This document shows, piece after piece, positions 1 through 8,483 of a stretch of DNA of 64,000 bases. The notes below the pieces were generated by a model. It was not told where the DNA came from and did not search any database. It saw nothing but the letters and a program-made list of their open reading frames with translations. Source of the stretch: Blastococcus sp. PRF04-17. GTDB taxonomy: Bacteria > Actinomycetota > Actinomycetes > Mycobacteriales > Geodermatophilaceae. Within the stretch, counting starts at the first letter, position 1. Every line of letters begins with the position of its first letter. The stretch lies in NCBI RefSeq assembly GCF_023016265.1, contig NZ_CP095412.1, forward strand, positions 496,001 to 560,000, read 5' to 3'. A program made the position numbers and the translations under genes.

Positions 1-682
1 CGCCACCACCAAGGACCTGGTCAAGCTCGCCGACGAGGTCGCACCCAAGTTCACCGGCCGCACGGTTACGACGGACAACGGGCACTCGATGCGCATCCAG
101 CGGCTCCCGCTCAAGGGGCTGCAGGGCAACCACTACTTCGGCTACCCGACGGACATGTGGCCGGCGTTCGACGAGCGGCTCGACCCCGCTCAGCAGGACC
201 TGATGTCCTGCCTCTCCGTGGGCCACGGGTCGGTGTTCCCCAACATGTCGTTCATCGAGAACTTCAAGACGAACGTCGACGGGCCCGACCTGCACGCCCG
301 CTACTTCCGCATCACCGTCCGCTACCCGATCGACGCCACCACCAGCGAACAGCTGTGGTTCTTCCTCGCCCCCAAGGGCGCCGACCCGGAGTGGGCGCGG
401 CTGTCCCGGCTGGCCTATCTGCGCACCAACGGTCCGTCCGGCCTGTTCGAGATCGACGACACGGAGAACTTCGTCGGCATCTCCGAGGCCAGCGTGGGCG
501 ACGTGTCGCGCACGCTGCCGATCGTCCTCGAGGGCGGCAAGCACCACCCGGAGGCGTCGGCGGAGCTGGGCTGGCCCGGCTCCGTGGTCGAGGGCGACAA
601 GACCGAGCGGACCATCCGCAACTTCCACCGCCGCTGGGCGGAGGTCGTCGACCTCGACGCCGTCGAGGCGGTGGCCCGATGA
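1..682 (+). CDS. Rieske ring-hydroxylating dioxygenase, alpha subunit (C-terminal part)
   Basis: The gene enters from the left edge, open in frame from base 2; 226 residues are visible. They match the C-terminal half of the catalytic domain of aromatic-ring-hydroxylating oxygenase alpha subunits: a GHGSVFPNMSF segment, then an FEIDDTENF segment, where such enzymes normally carry the acidic ligand of the mononuclear iron. The Rieske cluster domain must lie left of the window. The beta subunit follows with an ATGA overlap, and the matching ferredoxin and reductase lie at 8.5-9.9 kb in the same operon. The pairing identifies a multicomponent NAD(P)H-dependent dioxygenase; the sequence does not reveal the substrate. 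An internal ATG at 89 is not the true start. Confidence 0.93.
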   Translation, partial: ATTKDLVKLADEVAPKFTGRTVTTDNGHSMRIQRLPLKGLQGNHYFGYPTDMWPAFDERLDPAQQDLMSCLSVGHGSVFPNMSFIENFKTNVDGPDLHARYFRITVRYPIDATTSEQLWFFLAPKGADPEWARLSRLAYLRTNGPSGLFEIDDTENFVGISEASVGDVSRTLPIVLEGGKHHPEASAELGWPGSVVEGDKTERTIRNFHRRWAEVVDLDAVEAVAR

Positions 683-1239
683 GCGCCGAGGTGGTGGGCT
701 CCCGGGCGGAGGTGAGCCGCCCGCGGCTGGGCGACGCGATCCTCGTCTCCGAGATCAGCCAGTTCCTCGCGTTCGAGAGCGAGCTGCTCGACGACCGGAA
801 GTGGCACGAGTGGATGGACGTCGTCGCCGACGACTTCACCTACCAGGTGCCGACGCCCCGCACTCCGGACTCCCCGTTCAAGCCCCACTACGACGACCGC
901 AGCCTGCTGATCGACGAGTCGAAGTGGTCGATGTCCACGCAGTGGTTCCGCCGCTTCGACGCCGACATCTACGAGACCGCGTGGGGCGAGAACCCGCCGG
1001 TGCGGTTCCGGCACCTGGTCACGAACGTCCGCGTGCGGCTGACCGACGACGCGGACGTGTACGAGGTCCGATCCAACGTCGCCCTGGTCGGCACCCGGCA
1101 GTCCGATCCGCCGAAGTACATCACCGGTGAGCGCACCGACCGGATCGAGCGCCGCGACGGCGAGCTCGTCCTCGCCCGTCGATGGGTCGTCCTCGACCAG
1201 GTCGTCATCGACTTCCCGCAGCTGCGGATCCTCCTGTGA
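679..1239 (+). CDS. Ring-hydroxylating dioxygenase, beta subunit
   Basis: This 186-residue protein has the length and cone-shaped NTF2-like pattern of dioxygenase beta subunits: an N-terminal helix ending in FLAFESELLDDRKWHEWMD, then FTYQVPTPR, and a C-terminal RRWVVLDQVVIDFPQLRILL. It packs against the alpha subunit to form the alpha3beta3 oxygenase and has no redox centre of its own. The start ATG at 679 overlaps the alpha stop codon (ATGA), giving translational coupling. Reading the same frame further upstream gives only shadow sequence. Confidence 0.93.
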   Translation: MSAEVVGSRAEVSRPRLGDAILVSEISQFLAFESELLDDRKWHEWMDVVADDFTYQVPTPRTPDSPFKPHYDDRSLLIDESKWSMSTQWFRRFDADIYETAWGENPPVRFRHLVTNVRVRLTDDADVYEVRSNVALVGTRQSDPPKYITGERTDRIERRDGELVLARRWVVLDQVVIDFPQLRILL

Positions 1240-1257
1240 GCGAGCTTGCGAGCTCAC
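1236..1257. repeat. Small imperfect hairpin at the end of the beta-subunit gene
   Basis: The beta stop codon lies inside a 22-nt inverted repeat with six-base arms (GTGAGC and GCTCAC) and an inner GC/GC pair. It separates the oxygenase genes from the next gene by 73 bp, the longest gap in this part of the operon. It could stabilise the dioxygenase mRNA end or attenuate transcription. There is no T tract. Confidence 0.4.
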
Positions 1258-1312
1258 CGATGGGCACAGCACGGCCCGGCACAGGGTCGACGAACGCCAG
1301 CGAGGAGGACCT

Positions 1313-1582
1313 GTGACGGCCCCCGACGGCCATGACGGGCAGCAGCCGACGATCGTCATCTCCAACGAGTTCGCCGCGGTGACCATCCGCAAGGTGACCA
1401 CCCGGAACGGCGAGCGGCTGGAGATCCGGTCGATGGGCCACGACCAGGCGATCAAGCTCGACGCGCTGGCACTGGAGGCGCTGACCTGGTCGACGCCGCT
1501 GGAGGTGGGCAAGGGCCTGGAGACCCCCCTCGGCCCCGACCCGAGCCAGCCCCACCCCTCCGCTGGCGAGGAGGGCCGATGA
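1313..1582 (+). CDS. Small protein of unknown function in the dioxygenase operon
   Basis: I do not recognise this 89-residue protein. The GTG start at 1313 is preceded by a strong GAGGAGGA ribosome binding site. After a polar lead, residues about 13-65 form a compact segment with alternating beta-type hydrophobics (TIVISNEFAAVTIRKV, then GERLEIRSMG) and an acidic helix (IKLDALALEALTW). The tail is Pro/Gly-rich. There are no cysteines, signal peptide or membrane segment. The stop overlaps the next start (ATGA). It could be a small binding or accessory subunit; position and coupling are the only functional evidence. Confidence 0.75.
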   Translation: MTAPDGHDGQQPTIVISNEFAAVTIRKVTTRNGERLEIRSMGHDQAIKLDALALEALTWSTPLEVGKGLETPLGPDPSQPHPSAGEEGR

Positions 1583-2127
1583 ACTGCCTGCTGGTGGGCA
1601 ACCCCGGTGGCACGACGGCCGACGTCGCCCGGGCGGTCGTCGAGGCCGCTCCGGAGCAGCCCGTGACCCTGCTCTCCGACGACACCGACGGGCTGCTGCG
1701 GCTCCTCGGCGAGCCGGGCTTGAGCGGCTGCGAGTGCCTCTGGGCGGACCCCGCCGTGCCGGCCACGGTCGACGACGCGCTCGTGCACCGGCGGCTGCTG
1801 CACGGCAGTCCCGAGGTCGTCGTGCTCGTCGTCGACCGAACTCCCGAGGACGGTGGCAGCGCCTGGGCGCTCGGCGAGCTCCTCGTCGCGCGGCTGACGC
1901 GAGCGCCCCTGCTCGTCACCGGCCTGGCCGCCGCCGCCCTGGCCCCCCGGGTCGCCGCGGCCCTGTCCGAGCTGACCGACGACGGAGCCGTAAGGCCGCC
2001 GTGCGCCGTCGTCCCCGGGAACGACCCTTCCGAGGTGCTCCGCCGGGCGGCGGATCTTCTCCGCTCCGTGGCGGTGCCCCGGAACGACCCGGCAACGCCG
2101 CTGCTCTCCGGCCACTGCGGCCACTGA
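1579..2127 (+). CDS. Rossmann-like protein, degenerate short-chain dehydrogenase-like
   Basis: This 182-residue protein starts with a beta-strand/glycine turn (MNCLLVGNPGGTTADVARAV) like the cofactor-binding turn of short-chain dehydrogenases. It continues with alternating strands and helices (EVVVLVVDRTP near residue 79; helix GELLVARL). It is shorter than a true SDR (about 250) and I see no YxxxK pair, so catalysis as an SDR is doubtful. The ATGA overlap with the previous gene and its place after a dioxygenase, where a dihydrodiol dehydrogenase is often found, make a pathway role plausible. Alternatively it is an unrelated Rossmann-fold accessory protein. Confidence 0.6.
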   Translation: MNCLLVGNPGGTTADVARAVVEAAPEQPVTLLSDDTDGLLRLLGEPGLSGCECLWADPAVPATVDDALVHRRLLHGSPEVVVLVVDRTPEDGGSAWALGELLVARLTRAPLLVTGLAAAALAPRVAAALSELTDDGAVRPPCAVVPGNDPSEVLRRAADLLRSVAVPRNDPATPLLSGHCGH

Positions 2128-2185
2128 ACCCCGCTCATCGAACTCACCGACGAGCTCCGCCCCCTCCCCCGATCAGAGGACGACC

Positions 2186-3208
2186 ATGACGAAGTACGCG
2201 CCGGGCGAGGCCCGCGCCTGGGCCCTGGAGTCGCTGCGCGGCTGCTGCGGCTGCGTGAGCCCCACGTTCACCAGCGACCTGAGCGGCCTCAACGAGGCGG
2301 CGATCCGGCACGACGTCGCGCTGGAGAAGCAGCACGGCATGACCGGCGTGCTCATCGTCTCCGAGGCCGGCACCACCGCCGAGGAGATGCGGCGCTTCAC
2401 CGAGATCGTCGTCGACGAGGCCGGCGACGACCTCGTGACCGTCCTGCAGGCCAGCCAGCCGACCCTGGCCGACACCGTCGCCTCGGCTGAGCACGCTGCA
2501 CGGGCCGGCGTCGACCTGGTCATGCCCTCGTACCCGCTGTACTTCAACCCGGAGAGCACCGACGAGGTGCTGGCGTTCACGAAGGCCGTCGCGGACGCCG
2601 CGGACCTCGGCGTGATCATCTTCGCGATGGACCAGTGGAACTTCGGCCGGCTGCACGCCGCCGGGTTCTCCGTCTCGCTGCTCGAGCAGATGGTCGACTC
2701 CATCCCCCAGGTCGTCGCGATCAAGAACGAGGTCGGGGGCCCCGGCGTCGGCGGCATCGCCGCGGTGTTCGAGCGATTCAACGGCGAGGTCGTCGTCACC
2801 GACCCACTGGAGTTCAACGCCCCGGCCTGGATCGCCAACTACGGCATGCGGTTCATGGGCACCTCCAACTACGAGACGTTCGGGCCGACAGTTCCGCAGA
2901 TGTTCGAGCTGCTCTCGGACAAGGCGACATGGGACAAGGGCATGGAGCTGTACTGGCAGATCGCCCCGGCCCGCCGCGCCCACGCCGCGGTCAACACCCC
3001 ACTGGTCGCCAACAGCGGCCTGGTGCCGCGCATGCACTGGAAGTACCAGGGCTGGCTCATGGGTTACAACGGCGGCCCGATCCGGCAGCCGCACATGCGC
3101 ATCAGCGCCGCCCAGATGGGCACCCTGCGCACCGCCGCGGTGAAGTCGGGTCTGGACGTCACGGCCGACGACGACGTGCTCTTCTACGCCGGACGGAACC
3201 CCCGATGA
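2186..3208 (+). CDS. DHDPS/NanA-family lyase or hydratase-aldolase
   Basis: The 340 residues follow the dihydrodipicolinate synthase TIM-barrel family: an AGTT substrate loop at residues 61-64 and a Schiff-base lysine, K180, in VVAIKNEVGG. The family also includes hydratase-aldolases that split ring-fission products of aromatic pathways into an aldehyde and pyruvate, which fits a neighbouring extradiol-type dioxygenase and aldehyde dehydrogenase. The position that normally holds the catalytic tyrosine (LYNVP motif) reads IIFAMD here, so Phe146 seems to replace it; the reaction may therefore differ. The ATG lies 10 bp after an AGAGGA ribosome binding site, and the stop overlaps the next start. 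Confidence 0.85.
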   Translation: MTKYAPGEARAWALESLRGCCGCVSPTFTSDLSGLNEAAIRHDVALEKQHGMTGVLIVSEAGTTAEEMRRFTEIVVDEAGDDLVTVLQASQPTLADTVASAEHAARAGVDLVMPSYPLYFNPESTDEVLAFTKAVADAADLGVIIFAMDQWNFGRLHAAGFSVSLLEQMVDSIPQVVAIKNEVGGPGVGGIAAVFERFNGEVVVTDPLEFNAPAWIANYGMRFMGTSNYETFGPTVPQMFELLSDKATWDKGMELYWQIAPARRAHAAVNTPLVANSGLVPRMHWKYQGWLMGYNGGPIRQPHMRISAAQMGTLRTAAVKSGLDVTADDDVLFYAGRNPR

Positions 3209-4206
3209 CCGCGGTGGACGCCGCAACCGACGTCGACGCCCCGCAGGTGCGCCTGCTGTCCGGCGCTGACGTGGACGCCCTGGCCACCGTCGAGGTCGGC
3301 CTCGCGGCCGCCGAGGACGCCGCCCGGCTGGTCACCGGCGGCCGGATCACCACCGGCCGCGTGCAGGTGAACGGCCCCGTCGCCTGGATGCGCATCCTCG
3401 CCGGCACGATCAGCGATCTCGACCTGCTCGGGTACAAGGAGTTCCACCGGGTCGGCCAGCGGGTCAAGTACCACGTGCACCTGTTCCAGGAGTCCACCGG
3501 GAATGCACTCGGCATCGTCGACGGGCGCCGCATCACCAGCCTCCGCACCTCGGCCACCGCGGCCGCCGCCGTCCGGCACTGGGCCGGTTCCGAGCCGGTC
3601 CGCGTCGGCCTGATCGGGTCGGGGGAGGAGGCCCGCGAGGGCCTGCGGGCCATCGCCGGTGCCGTGCCCGTGCACGAGGCCGCCGTCTTCAGCCCGACCC
3701 CAGCCAACCGGGCGTCCTTCGCCCGCCAGATGAGCGCCGAGCTCGGCGTGACGGTGCAGGACGTGCCCGCCCAGGCCGACGCGATCGCCGGGTGCGACGT
3801 CCTCTACGTCGCGACCTCCTCGCACCACAACGCATTCCTCCACGCGGCCGACGTGGCCGACGTGGGCCTGGTGGCGGCCATCGGCTCGACGCAGCCGGTG
3901 CACCGCGAGCTGTTCGGCGACGTCTTTTCCGCCGCCGACCGGGTCGTGGTCGACACCCCCGACGCCACGCACGAGTCCGGGGACTGCATCGAGGCGGTGG
4001 AGGGCGGCTGGGACGCCGGGTCGGTCACCCTGCTCGGCGACTACCTCGGCAGCCCGGCCGGCGACCGCTCGGACCGGACCGTCTTCAAGAGCATCGGCAG
4101 CGTGGAGCAGGACCTGGTCCTCGCCCACCACCTGCTGCGGGCCGCCGAGGAGCAGGAGCGGGGCGCCGTCGTCGACCCCGTGGGTTCCCTCCGGATCATG
4201 CGCTGA
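3205..4206 (+). CDS. Ornithine cyclodeaminase / mu-crystallin family protein
   Basis: The 333 residues show the two-domain family pattern: an N-terminal substrate domain with YKEFHRVGQRVKYHVHLFQ and the RITSLRTSATAAAA helix, then a dinucleotide fold with VGLIGSGEEAREGLRAI near residue 135. The family covers ornithine cyclodeaminase, imine reductases and dehydrogenases of N-alkylated or cyclic amino acids, all NAD(P)-dependent and acting on C-N bonds. In this operon it may reduce or deaminate an imine formed from the aromatic amine. The ATG at 3205 overlaps the preceding stop. Confidence 0.85.
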   Translation: MTAVDAATDVDAPQVRLLSGADVDALATVEVGLAAAEDAARLVTGGRITTGRVQVNGPVAWMRILAGTISDLDLLGYKEFHRVGQRVKYHVHLFQESTGNALGIVDGRRITSLRTSATAAAAVRHWAGSEPVRVGLIGSGEEAREGLRAIAGAVPVHEAAVFSPTPANRASFARQMSAELGVTVQDVPAQADAIAGCDVLYVATSSHHNAFLHAADVADVGLVAAIGSTQPVHRELFGDVFSAADRVVVDTPDATHESGDCIEAVEGGWDAGSVTLLGDYLGSPAGDRSDRTVFKSIGSVEQDLVLAHHLLRAAEEQERGAVVDPVGSLRIMR

Positions 4207-4236
4207 CCTGGCATTCCTACCCACTGAAGGAGCACC

Positions 4237-5088
4237 GTGAAGATCGTCGACCTGACGCACACCTGGGGGATCCACACGCCCGGCTGGGTGGGCTATCCCG
4301 GATCGAAGATGTACTACACCCAGAACCTGCAAACCAACCAGATCGTCTCGCAGGCGATCGAGACCTCGCTGCACAGCGGCACCCACCTCGACGGGCCGTT
4401 GCACGGCACGGACGGCGGCCTCGACATGGCCTCGCTGCCGCTGACCAAGCTGATCCACGAGGGTGTCGTGGTCGACGTCTCCACGCAGGTCGGTGACTGG
4501 GACATCATCAAGCCCGAGCACATCACCTCGCAGGTGGAGGTGAAGAAGGGCGACATCCTGATCGTGCACACCGGGTTCCACAAGTACTACCAGGGGCAGC
4601 CGCAGCAGGACCTGGTGCGCTACTTCACGATGCACCCGGGCGGGGGCATCGAGCTGGCCGAGTGGATGGCGGACATGGAGATCCGCTGGTGGGGCATCGA
4701 CGCCGGTTCCGGCGACCACCCCATGAACACCACGATCCGCAACATGCGCCCCGACCTGCTCAAGAGGTTCGAGGAGCACGTGGGGATGCCCTACCTGAAG
4801 TTCTTCGGCGGCGAGTACGAGTACACCCACCACCTGTCGGGCCGGAAGATCACCAGTGACATCTTCCCGATGCACCACCTGGCCTTCCAGAACGGGGACG
4901 GCTGCATCCACGCCGAGAACGTGGGCGGCGACATCGAGCAGGTGCTCAACCAGCGCTGCGTCATCGGCGCCTTCCCCTGGAAGATCGAGGGCGGCGAGGC
5001 CTGCCCCTGCCGGATCATGGCGTTCTTCGACATCGGCACCAACGAGGTCGTCGAGGGCCTCGGCGACGTGCTGGCCGCAGGGAGCTGA
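4237..5088 (+). CDS. Cyclase family protein (kynurenine formamidase / isatin hydrolase-like)
   Basis: This 283-residue protein carries the metal-binding signature HSGTHLDGPLH at residues 46-56 (H46, H50, D52, H56), diagnostic of the Mn/Zn cyclase family that contains kynurenine formamidase and isatin hydrolase. These enzymes hydrolyse cyclic or formyl amides next to an aromatic ring. Together with the nitrilase-fold enzyme seven bases downstream, it argues for a nitrogen-containing substrate. The GTG start at 4237 follows a GAAGGAG site. No signal peptide is seen, so it acts in the cytosol. Confidence 0.88.
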   Translation: MKIVDLTHTWGIHTPGWVGYPGSKMYYTQNLQTNQIVSQAIETSLHSGTHLDGPLHGTDGGLDMASLPLTKLIHEGVVVDVSTQVGDWDIIKPEHITSQVEVKKGDILIVHTGFHKYYQGQPQQDLVRYFTMHPGGGIELAEWMADMEIRWWGIDAGSGDHPMNTTIRNMRPDLLKRFEEHVGMPYLKFFGGEYEYTHHLSGRKITSDIFPMHHLAFQNGDGCIHAENVGGDIEQVLNQRCVIGAFPWKIEGGEACPCRIMAFFDIGTNEVVEGLGDVLAAGS

Positions 5089-5094
5089 CACGCG

Positions 5095-5982
5095 ATGGCG
5101 CGACTGGGCGTCGGCCTCGCGCAACTGGAGTGCGTGCCGTTGGACGTCGCGGAGAACACCGCGCGGACCACGGCGGCACTGCGGACGGCGGCTGCCGTGG
5201 GCGCTGACCTCGTCGTGCTGCCCGAGCTCGTCGCGACCGGCTACGTCCTGGACCGCGAGGCCCTCTGGGCCCGGGCGGAGAGCACGGCCGAACCCGGCTG
5301 GGTGCTCTCCGCCTGGGCGGCCGAGGCGCGAGCCCTGGACATCACCGTCGTCGGCGGGTTCGCCGAGCGGCACGGCGACCGGCTGTTCAACTCCGTCGCC
5401 GTCGTCGCGCCGGACGGGACGATCGCCGGCACCTACCGCAAGCTGCACCTGTTCGGCCGGGAGCGCGAGGTCTTCGCACCCGGCGACCTGGGCCTACCGG
5501 TGTTCGACGTCGGCGGGATCCGGCTGGGGGTCGTCGTCTGCTACGACCTGCGGTTCCCGGAGGCCGTCCGCATTCACGCGCTGCGCGACGTCGACGTGGT
5601 CGCGGTGCCGACCTGCTGGGTGTCCGGGTTCGACGTCTCGGTGCCGGTCTCGCCGACCGCCAGCATCGGCCAGGTCGACGGGGCACTCGTCCAGGGCAAC
5701 CTGAACTCGGTGTTCCTCGCATGCGCCGACCAGGTGGGCGCTGCCGATCCCTTCACCTTCCTCGGGCGCTCGGTGCTGGTCGACCCGTACGGTCGCCCGG
5801 CGCTCGGCCCGCTCGACGCGATCACGCCAGACGTCCGGGTCGTCGAGATCGACACCGACACGGTGCGCGCGGCCCGGCACCGAGGGCCGGGCATCTCGCC
5901 GCTCGAGGACCGGCGCACTGACGTGTACGGCGACCTCCTCGGCTACCGCGAGCCGGCCCTGCAACAGACCCCGATCGGCTAG
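5095..5982 (+). CDS. Nitrilase-superfamily amidohydrolase
   Basis: The 295 residues contain the complete nitrilase catalytic triad: E44 in VVLPELVATGY, K116 in YRKLHLFG and C149 in VVVCYDLRFPE. The spacing and the CYDLRFPE sequence match amidase-type members (carbamoylase, omega-amidase) better than true nitrilases. It would hydrolyse an amide or carbamoyl intermediate in the cytoplasm. It lies 7 bp downstream of the cyclase gene and 12 bp before the dioxygenase gene, clearly one operon. Confidence 0.9.
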   Translation: MARLGVGLAQLECVPLDVAENTARTTAALRTAAAVGADLVVLPELVATGYVLDREALWARAESTAEPGWVLSAWAAEARALDITVVGGFAERHGDRLFNSVAVVAPDGTIAGTYRKLHLFGREREVFAPGDLGLPVFDVGGIRLGVVVCYDLRFPEAVRIHALRDVDVVAVPTCWVSGFDVSVPVSPTASIGQVDGALVQGNLNSVFLACADQVGAADPFTFLGRSVLVDPYGRPALGPLDAITPDVRVVEIDTDTVRAARHRGPGISPLEDRRTDVYGDLLGYREPALQQTPIG

Positions 5983-5993
5983 GAGACACCCAG

Positions 5994-6980
5994 ATGACCG
6001 CCATGCTGCCCAACCGGCCGGCCCCCGACGCGGGCCCGCAGCCGGTGACCCCGCGGCCCGCCGGGGAGTGCCGCATCACCCACGTCCGGTACGTCGGCCT
6101 CGGCGTCGAGGACCTCGACTCGGGCCTCGGCTACTACCGCGACCTGTGGGGCCTGACTCCCGATACCGTCGACGGCGACCTCGCCTTCCTGGCCGCCGAC
6201 GGCTCGACCGACCCCTACGCCCTGCGGTTGCGGCGCACCGAGGAGAACCGGGTCGACCTGGTGTCCTTCGCGGTGCGCTGCACCGCCGACGTCGACTGGT
6301 ACACCGAGAAGCTGCTGGCCGCCGGTGTGCAGCTCGTGGGCGAGCCGGGGCGTCTCGACGCCCCGGGCGGGGGCTACGGCGTCCGCTTCCTCGACCCCGT
6401 CGAGGGCCGCACGCTGGAGATCTCGGCCGACTGGCGGCCGCGCAAGGCCCGGACGGTCGGCGAGGGCGAGCACGTGCCCACCGGCCTGTCCCACATGGTG
6501 ATGAACAGCGCGCGCATGCCTGAGCTGGTCACCTTCTTCTCCGACGTCCTCGGCTTCTTCCAGAGCGACTACCTGGAGGACGTCATGGTGTTCATGAAGG
6601 GCGACACCCCGGCGCACCACCAGTTCGCGATCAGCACGAACGATCACGCCAACCTCAACCACATCGCCTACGAGACGCGCGGCATCGACGAGTACATGCG
6701 CGCGGCCGGCAACATGATGCGGTCGGGGCAGGAGATGGTCTGGGGCCCCGGCCGGCACGGCCCCGGGAGCAACACATTCGCCTACTTCCAGGACCCCAAC
6801 GGTTTCGTGGCCGAGTACACGACGGCACTCGAGGACATCGAGGACCTCGACCGCTGGCAGCCGCGGGTCTGGCAGCGGGTCCCGGCGCAGTCCGACCAGT
6901 GGGGCACCGCGTGCGTGCGCAACCCGAAGCCGTTCATCGGTACGCCCGACCCCGGCCTCTGGACCCCGCCGCCGGTCTGA
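5994..6980 (+). CDS. Two-domain VOC-family extradiol-type dioxygenase
   Basis: The 328-residue protein has two glyoxalase/bleomycin-resistance modules (about 25-150 and 162-285), the layout of type I extradiol dioxygenases such as 2,3-dihydroxybiphenyl dioxygenase. The C-terminal module keeps the likely Fe(II) triad H167 (GLSHMVM), H223 (LNHIAYE) and E274 (FVAEYT). It would open a catecholic ring made by the Rieske dioxygenase of the same operon. It resembles meta-cleavage enzymes in general and the substrate cannot be assigned. The start ATG is at 5994, preceded by GGAGACACC. Confidence 0.88.
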   Translation: MTAMLPNRPAPDAGPQPVTPRPAGECRITHVRYVGLGVEDLDSGLGYYRDLWGLTPDTVDGDLAFLAADGSTDPYALRLRRTEENRVDLVSFAVRCTADVDWYTEKLLAAGVQLVGEPGRLDAPGGGYGVRFLDPVEGRTLEISADWRPRKARTVGEGEHVPTGLSHMVMNSARMPELVTFFSDVLGFFQSDYLEDVMVFMKGDTPAHHQFAISTNDHANLNHIAYETRGIDEYMRAAGNMMRSGQEMVWGPGRHGPGSNTFAYFQDPNGFVAEYTTALEDIEDLDRWQPRVWQRVPAQSDQWGTACVRNPKPFIGTPDPGLWTPPPV

Positions 6981-7018
6981 GCTGAGCCCCTTCCCACTGA
7001 TCGTCCGAGGAGACCCTG

Positions 7019-8446
7019 GTGAAGCTCTTCACCGACCTGTTCATCGACGGCACCTGGCAGTCCGGTTCCGGCCGGGTCGCCGTGCGCGACCCGGCGACCG
7101 GTGAGGTCATCGCCGAGGTGGCCACCGCCGGCGAGGCCGACTGCGACGCGGCCGTCGCTGCCGCGCACGCCGCGCTGCCCGGCTGGGCGGCCACCCCGGC
7201 CCGGGAACGGGCGGAGATTCTGCGCCGGGCCTTCGAGCTGCTCACCGCGGAGGCCCACGACTTCGCCGAGCTCGTCACCCGCGAGAACGGCAAGGTCCTG
7301 GCCGACGCCCGGTCGGAGGTCACCTACGCCGCCGAGTTCTTCCGCTGGTTCTCCGAGGAGGCCGTGCGGATCGTCGGGGACTACCGAGCCGCGCCCGGCG
7401 GTGACAAGCGCATCCTCGTGACGCACGAGCCCGTGGGCGTCTCGGTGCTGATCACGCCGTGGAACTTCCCGGCGGCCATGGCCACGCGCAAGATCGGCCC
7501 CGCTCTCGCCGCAGGATGCACCGTCGTCCTGAAGCCGGCCACCGAGACGCCGCTGACCGCGCTGGCGATGGCCGACCTGCTGCAGCGGGCCGGGGTACCC
7601 GACGGTGTGGTCAACGTCGTCCTCCCGGTGCCCGTAGGGGCGCAGGTCAACCGGATGCTGCACGATCCGCGGGTCCGCAACCTGTCGTTCACGGGATCCA
7701 CCGAGGTCGGCCGGGTGCTGCTGCACTCGTGCGCCGACACGGTGGTCCGGGCCTCGATGGAGCTCGGCGGCAACGCCCCGTTCCTCGTGTTGGAAGGGGC
7801 CGACGTCGAGAAGGCCGTGGCCGGCGCGATGGTCGCCAAGATGCGCAACGGGGGCTCGGCCTGCACGGCGGCCAACCGGTTCTACGTCCACCGCTCCCTC
7901 GCCGAGGCCTTCACCCACCGGCTGGGGGAGGAGATGAGGGCTCTGCGGCTGGCGCCCGGCCTGGAGGAGGGCGCCCAGCTCGGCGCGCTCGTGTCGACGG
8001 TCGAGCGCGACAAGGTGGCCGCGCTCGTCGACGACGCCGTCGCCGCCGGAGCTCGCCCGGTGGTCGGTGGCGTCGTCCCCGACGGGACCGGCGCCTTCTA
8101 CCCGGCGACCGTCCTGGCCGACGTCGACGCCGGCGCCGCGCTGCTGGAGCACGAGATCTTCGGTCCGGTCGCTCCGGTGGTCGTCGTCGACGACGAGGAC
8201 GAGGCGGTGCGCCGGGCCAATGACACCGAGTTCGGGCTGATCGCCTACATCTTCGCCGCCGACGACGCCGCCGGCACCCGGGTGGCCCACCGGCTGCAGA
8301 CCGGCATGGTCGCGGTCAACCGCGGGGTGGTGTCCGACCCGGCCGCACCCTTCGGCGGGATGAAGCAGAGCGGTCTGGGCCGCGAGGGCGGGTTCGCCGG
8401 GATCCACGAGTTCCTGGAGACCAAGTACATCGCCACGGACCTCTGA
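7019..8446 (+). CDS. NAD(P)-dependent aldehyde dehydrogenase
   Basis: At 475 residues this is a full-length aldehyde dehydrogenase with the general base E248 (MELGGN), nucleophile C282 (GGSACTAANRF) and PWNFP motif near residue 147. It is closest by motif to the succinate-semialdehyde/aromatic-semialdehyde branch. It would oxidise the aldehyde released by the upstream aldolase or a ring-fission semialdehyde. The GTG start at 7019 is preceded by CGAGGAGA. It sits between the dioxygenase and ferredoxin genes. Confidence 0.92.
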   Translation: MKLFTDLFIDGTWQSGSGRVAVRDPATGEVIAEVATAGEADCDAAVAAAHAALPGWAATPARERAEILRRAFELLTAEAHDFAELVTRENGKVLADARSEVTYAAEFFRWFSEEAVRIVGDYRAAPGGDKRILVTHEPVGVSVLITPWNFPAAMATRKIGPALAAGCTVVLKPATETPLTALAMADLLQRAGVPDGVVNVVLPVPVGAQVNRMLHDPRVRNLSFTGSTEVGRVLLHSCADTVVRASMELGGNAPFLVLEGADVEKAVAGAMVAKMRNGGSACTAANRFYVHRSLAEAFTHRLGEEMRALRLAPGLEEGAQLGALVSTVERDKVAALVDDAVAAGARPVVGGVVPDGTGAFYPATVLADVDAGAALLEHEIFGPVAPVVVVDDEDEAVRRANDTEFGLIAYIFAADDAAGTRVAHRLQTGMVAVNRGVVSDPAAPFGGMKQSGLGREGGFAGIHEFLETKYIATDL

Positions 8447-8483
8447 CGTCCGGCGCCGCTAGAGCACTGAGAGGAACACCCGC

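Noticed and set aside
3184-5448. A 754-codon open frame on the minus strand
   Set aside because: It is antisense to four well-supported operon genes and reads as Val/Gly/His/Arg-rich shadow sequence, as expected from high third-position GC.
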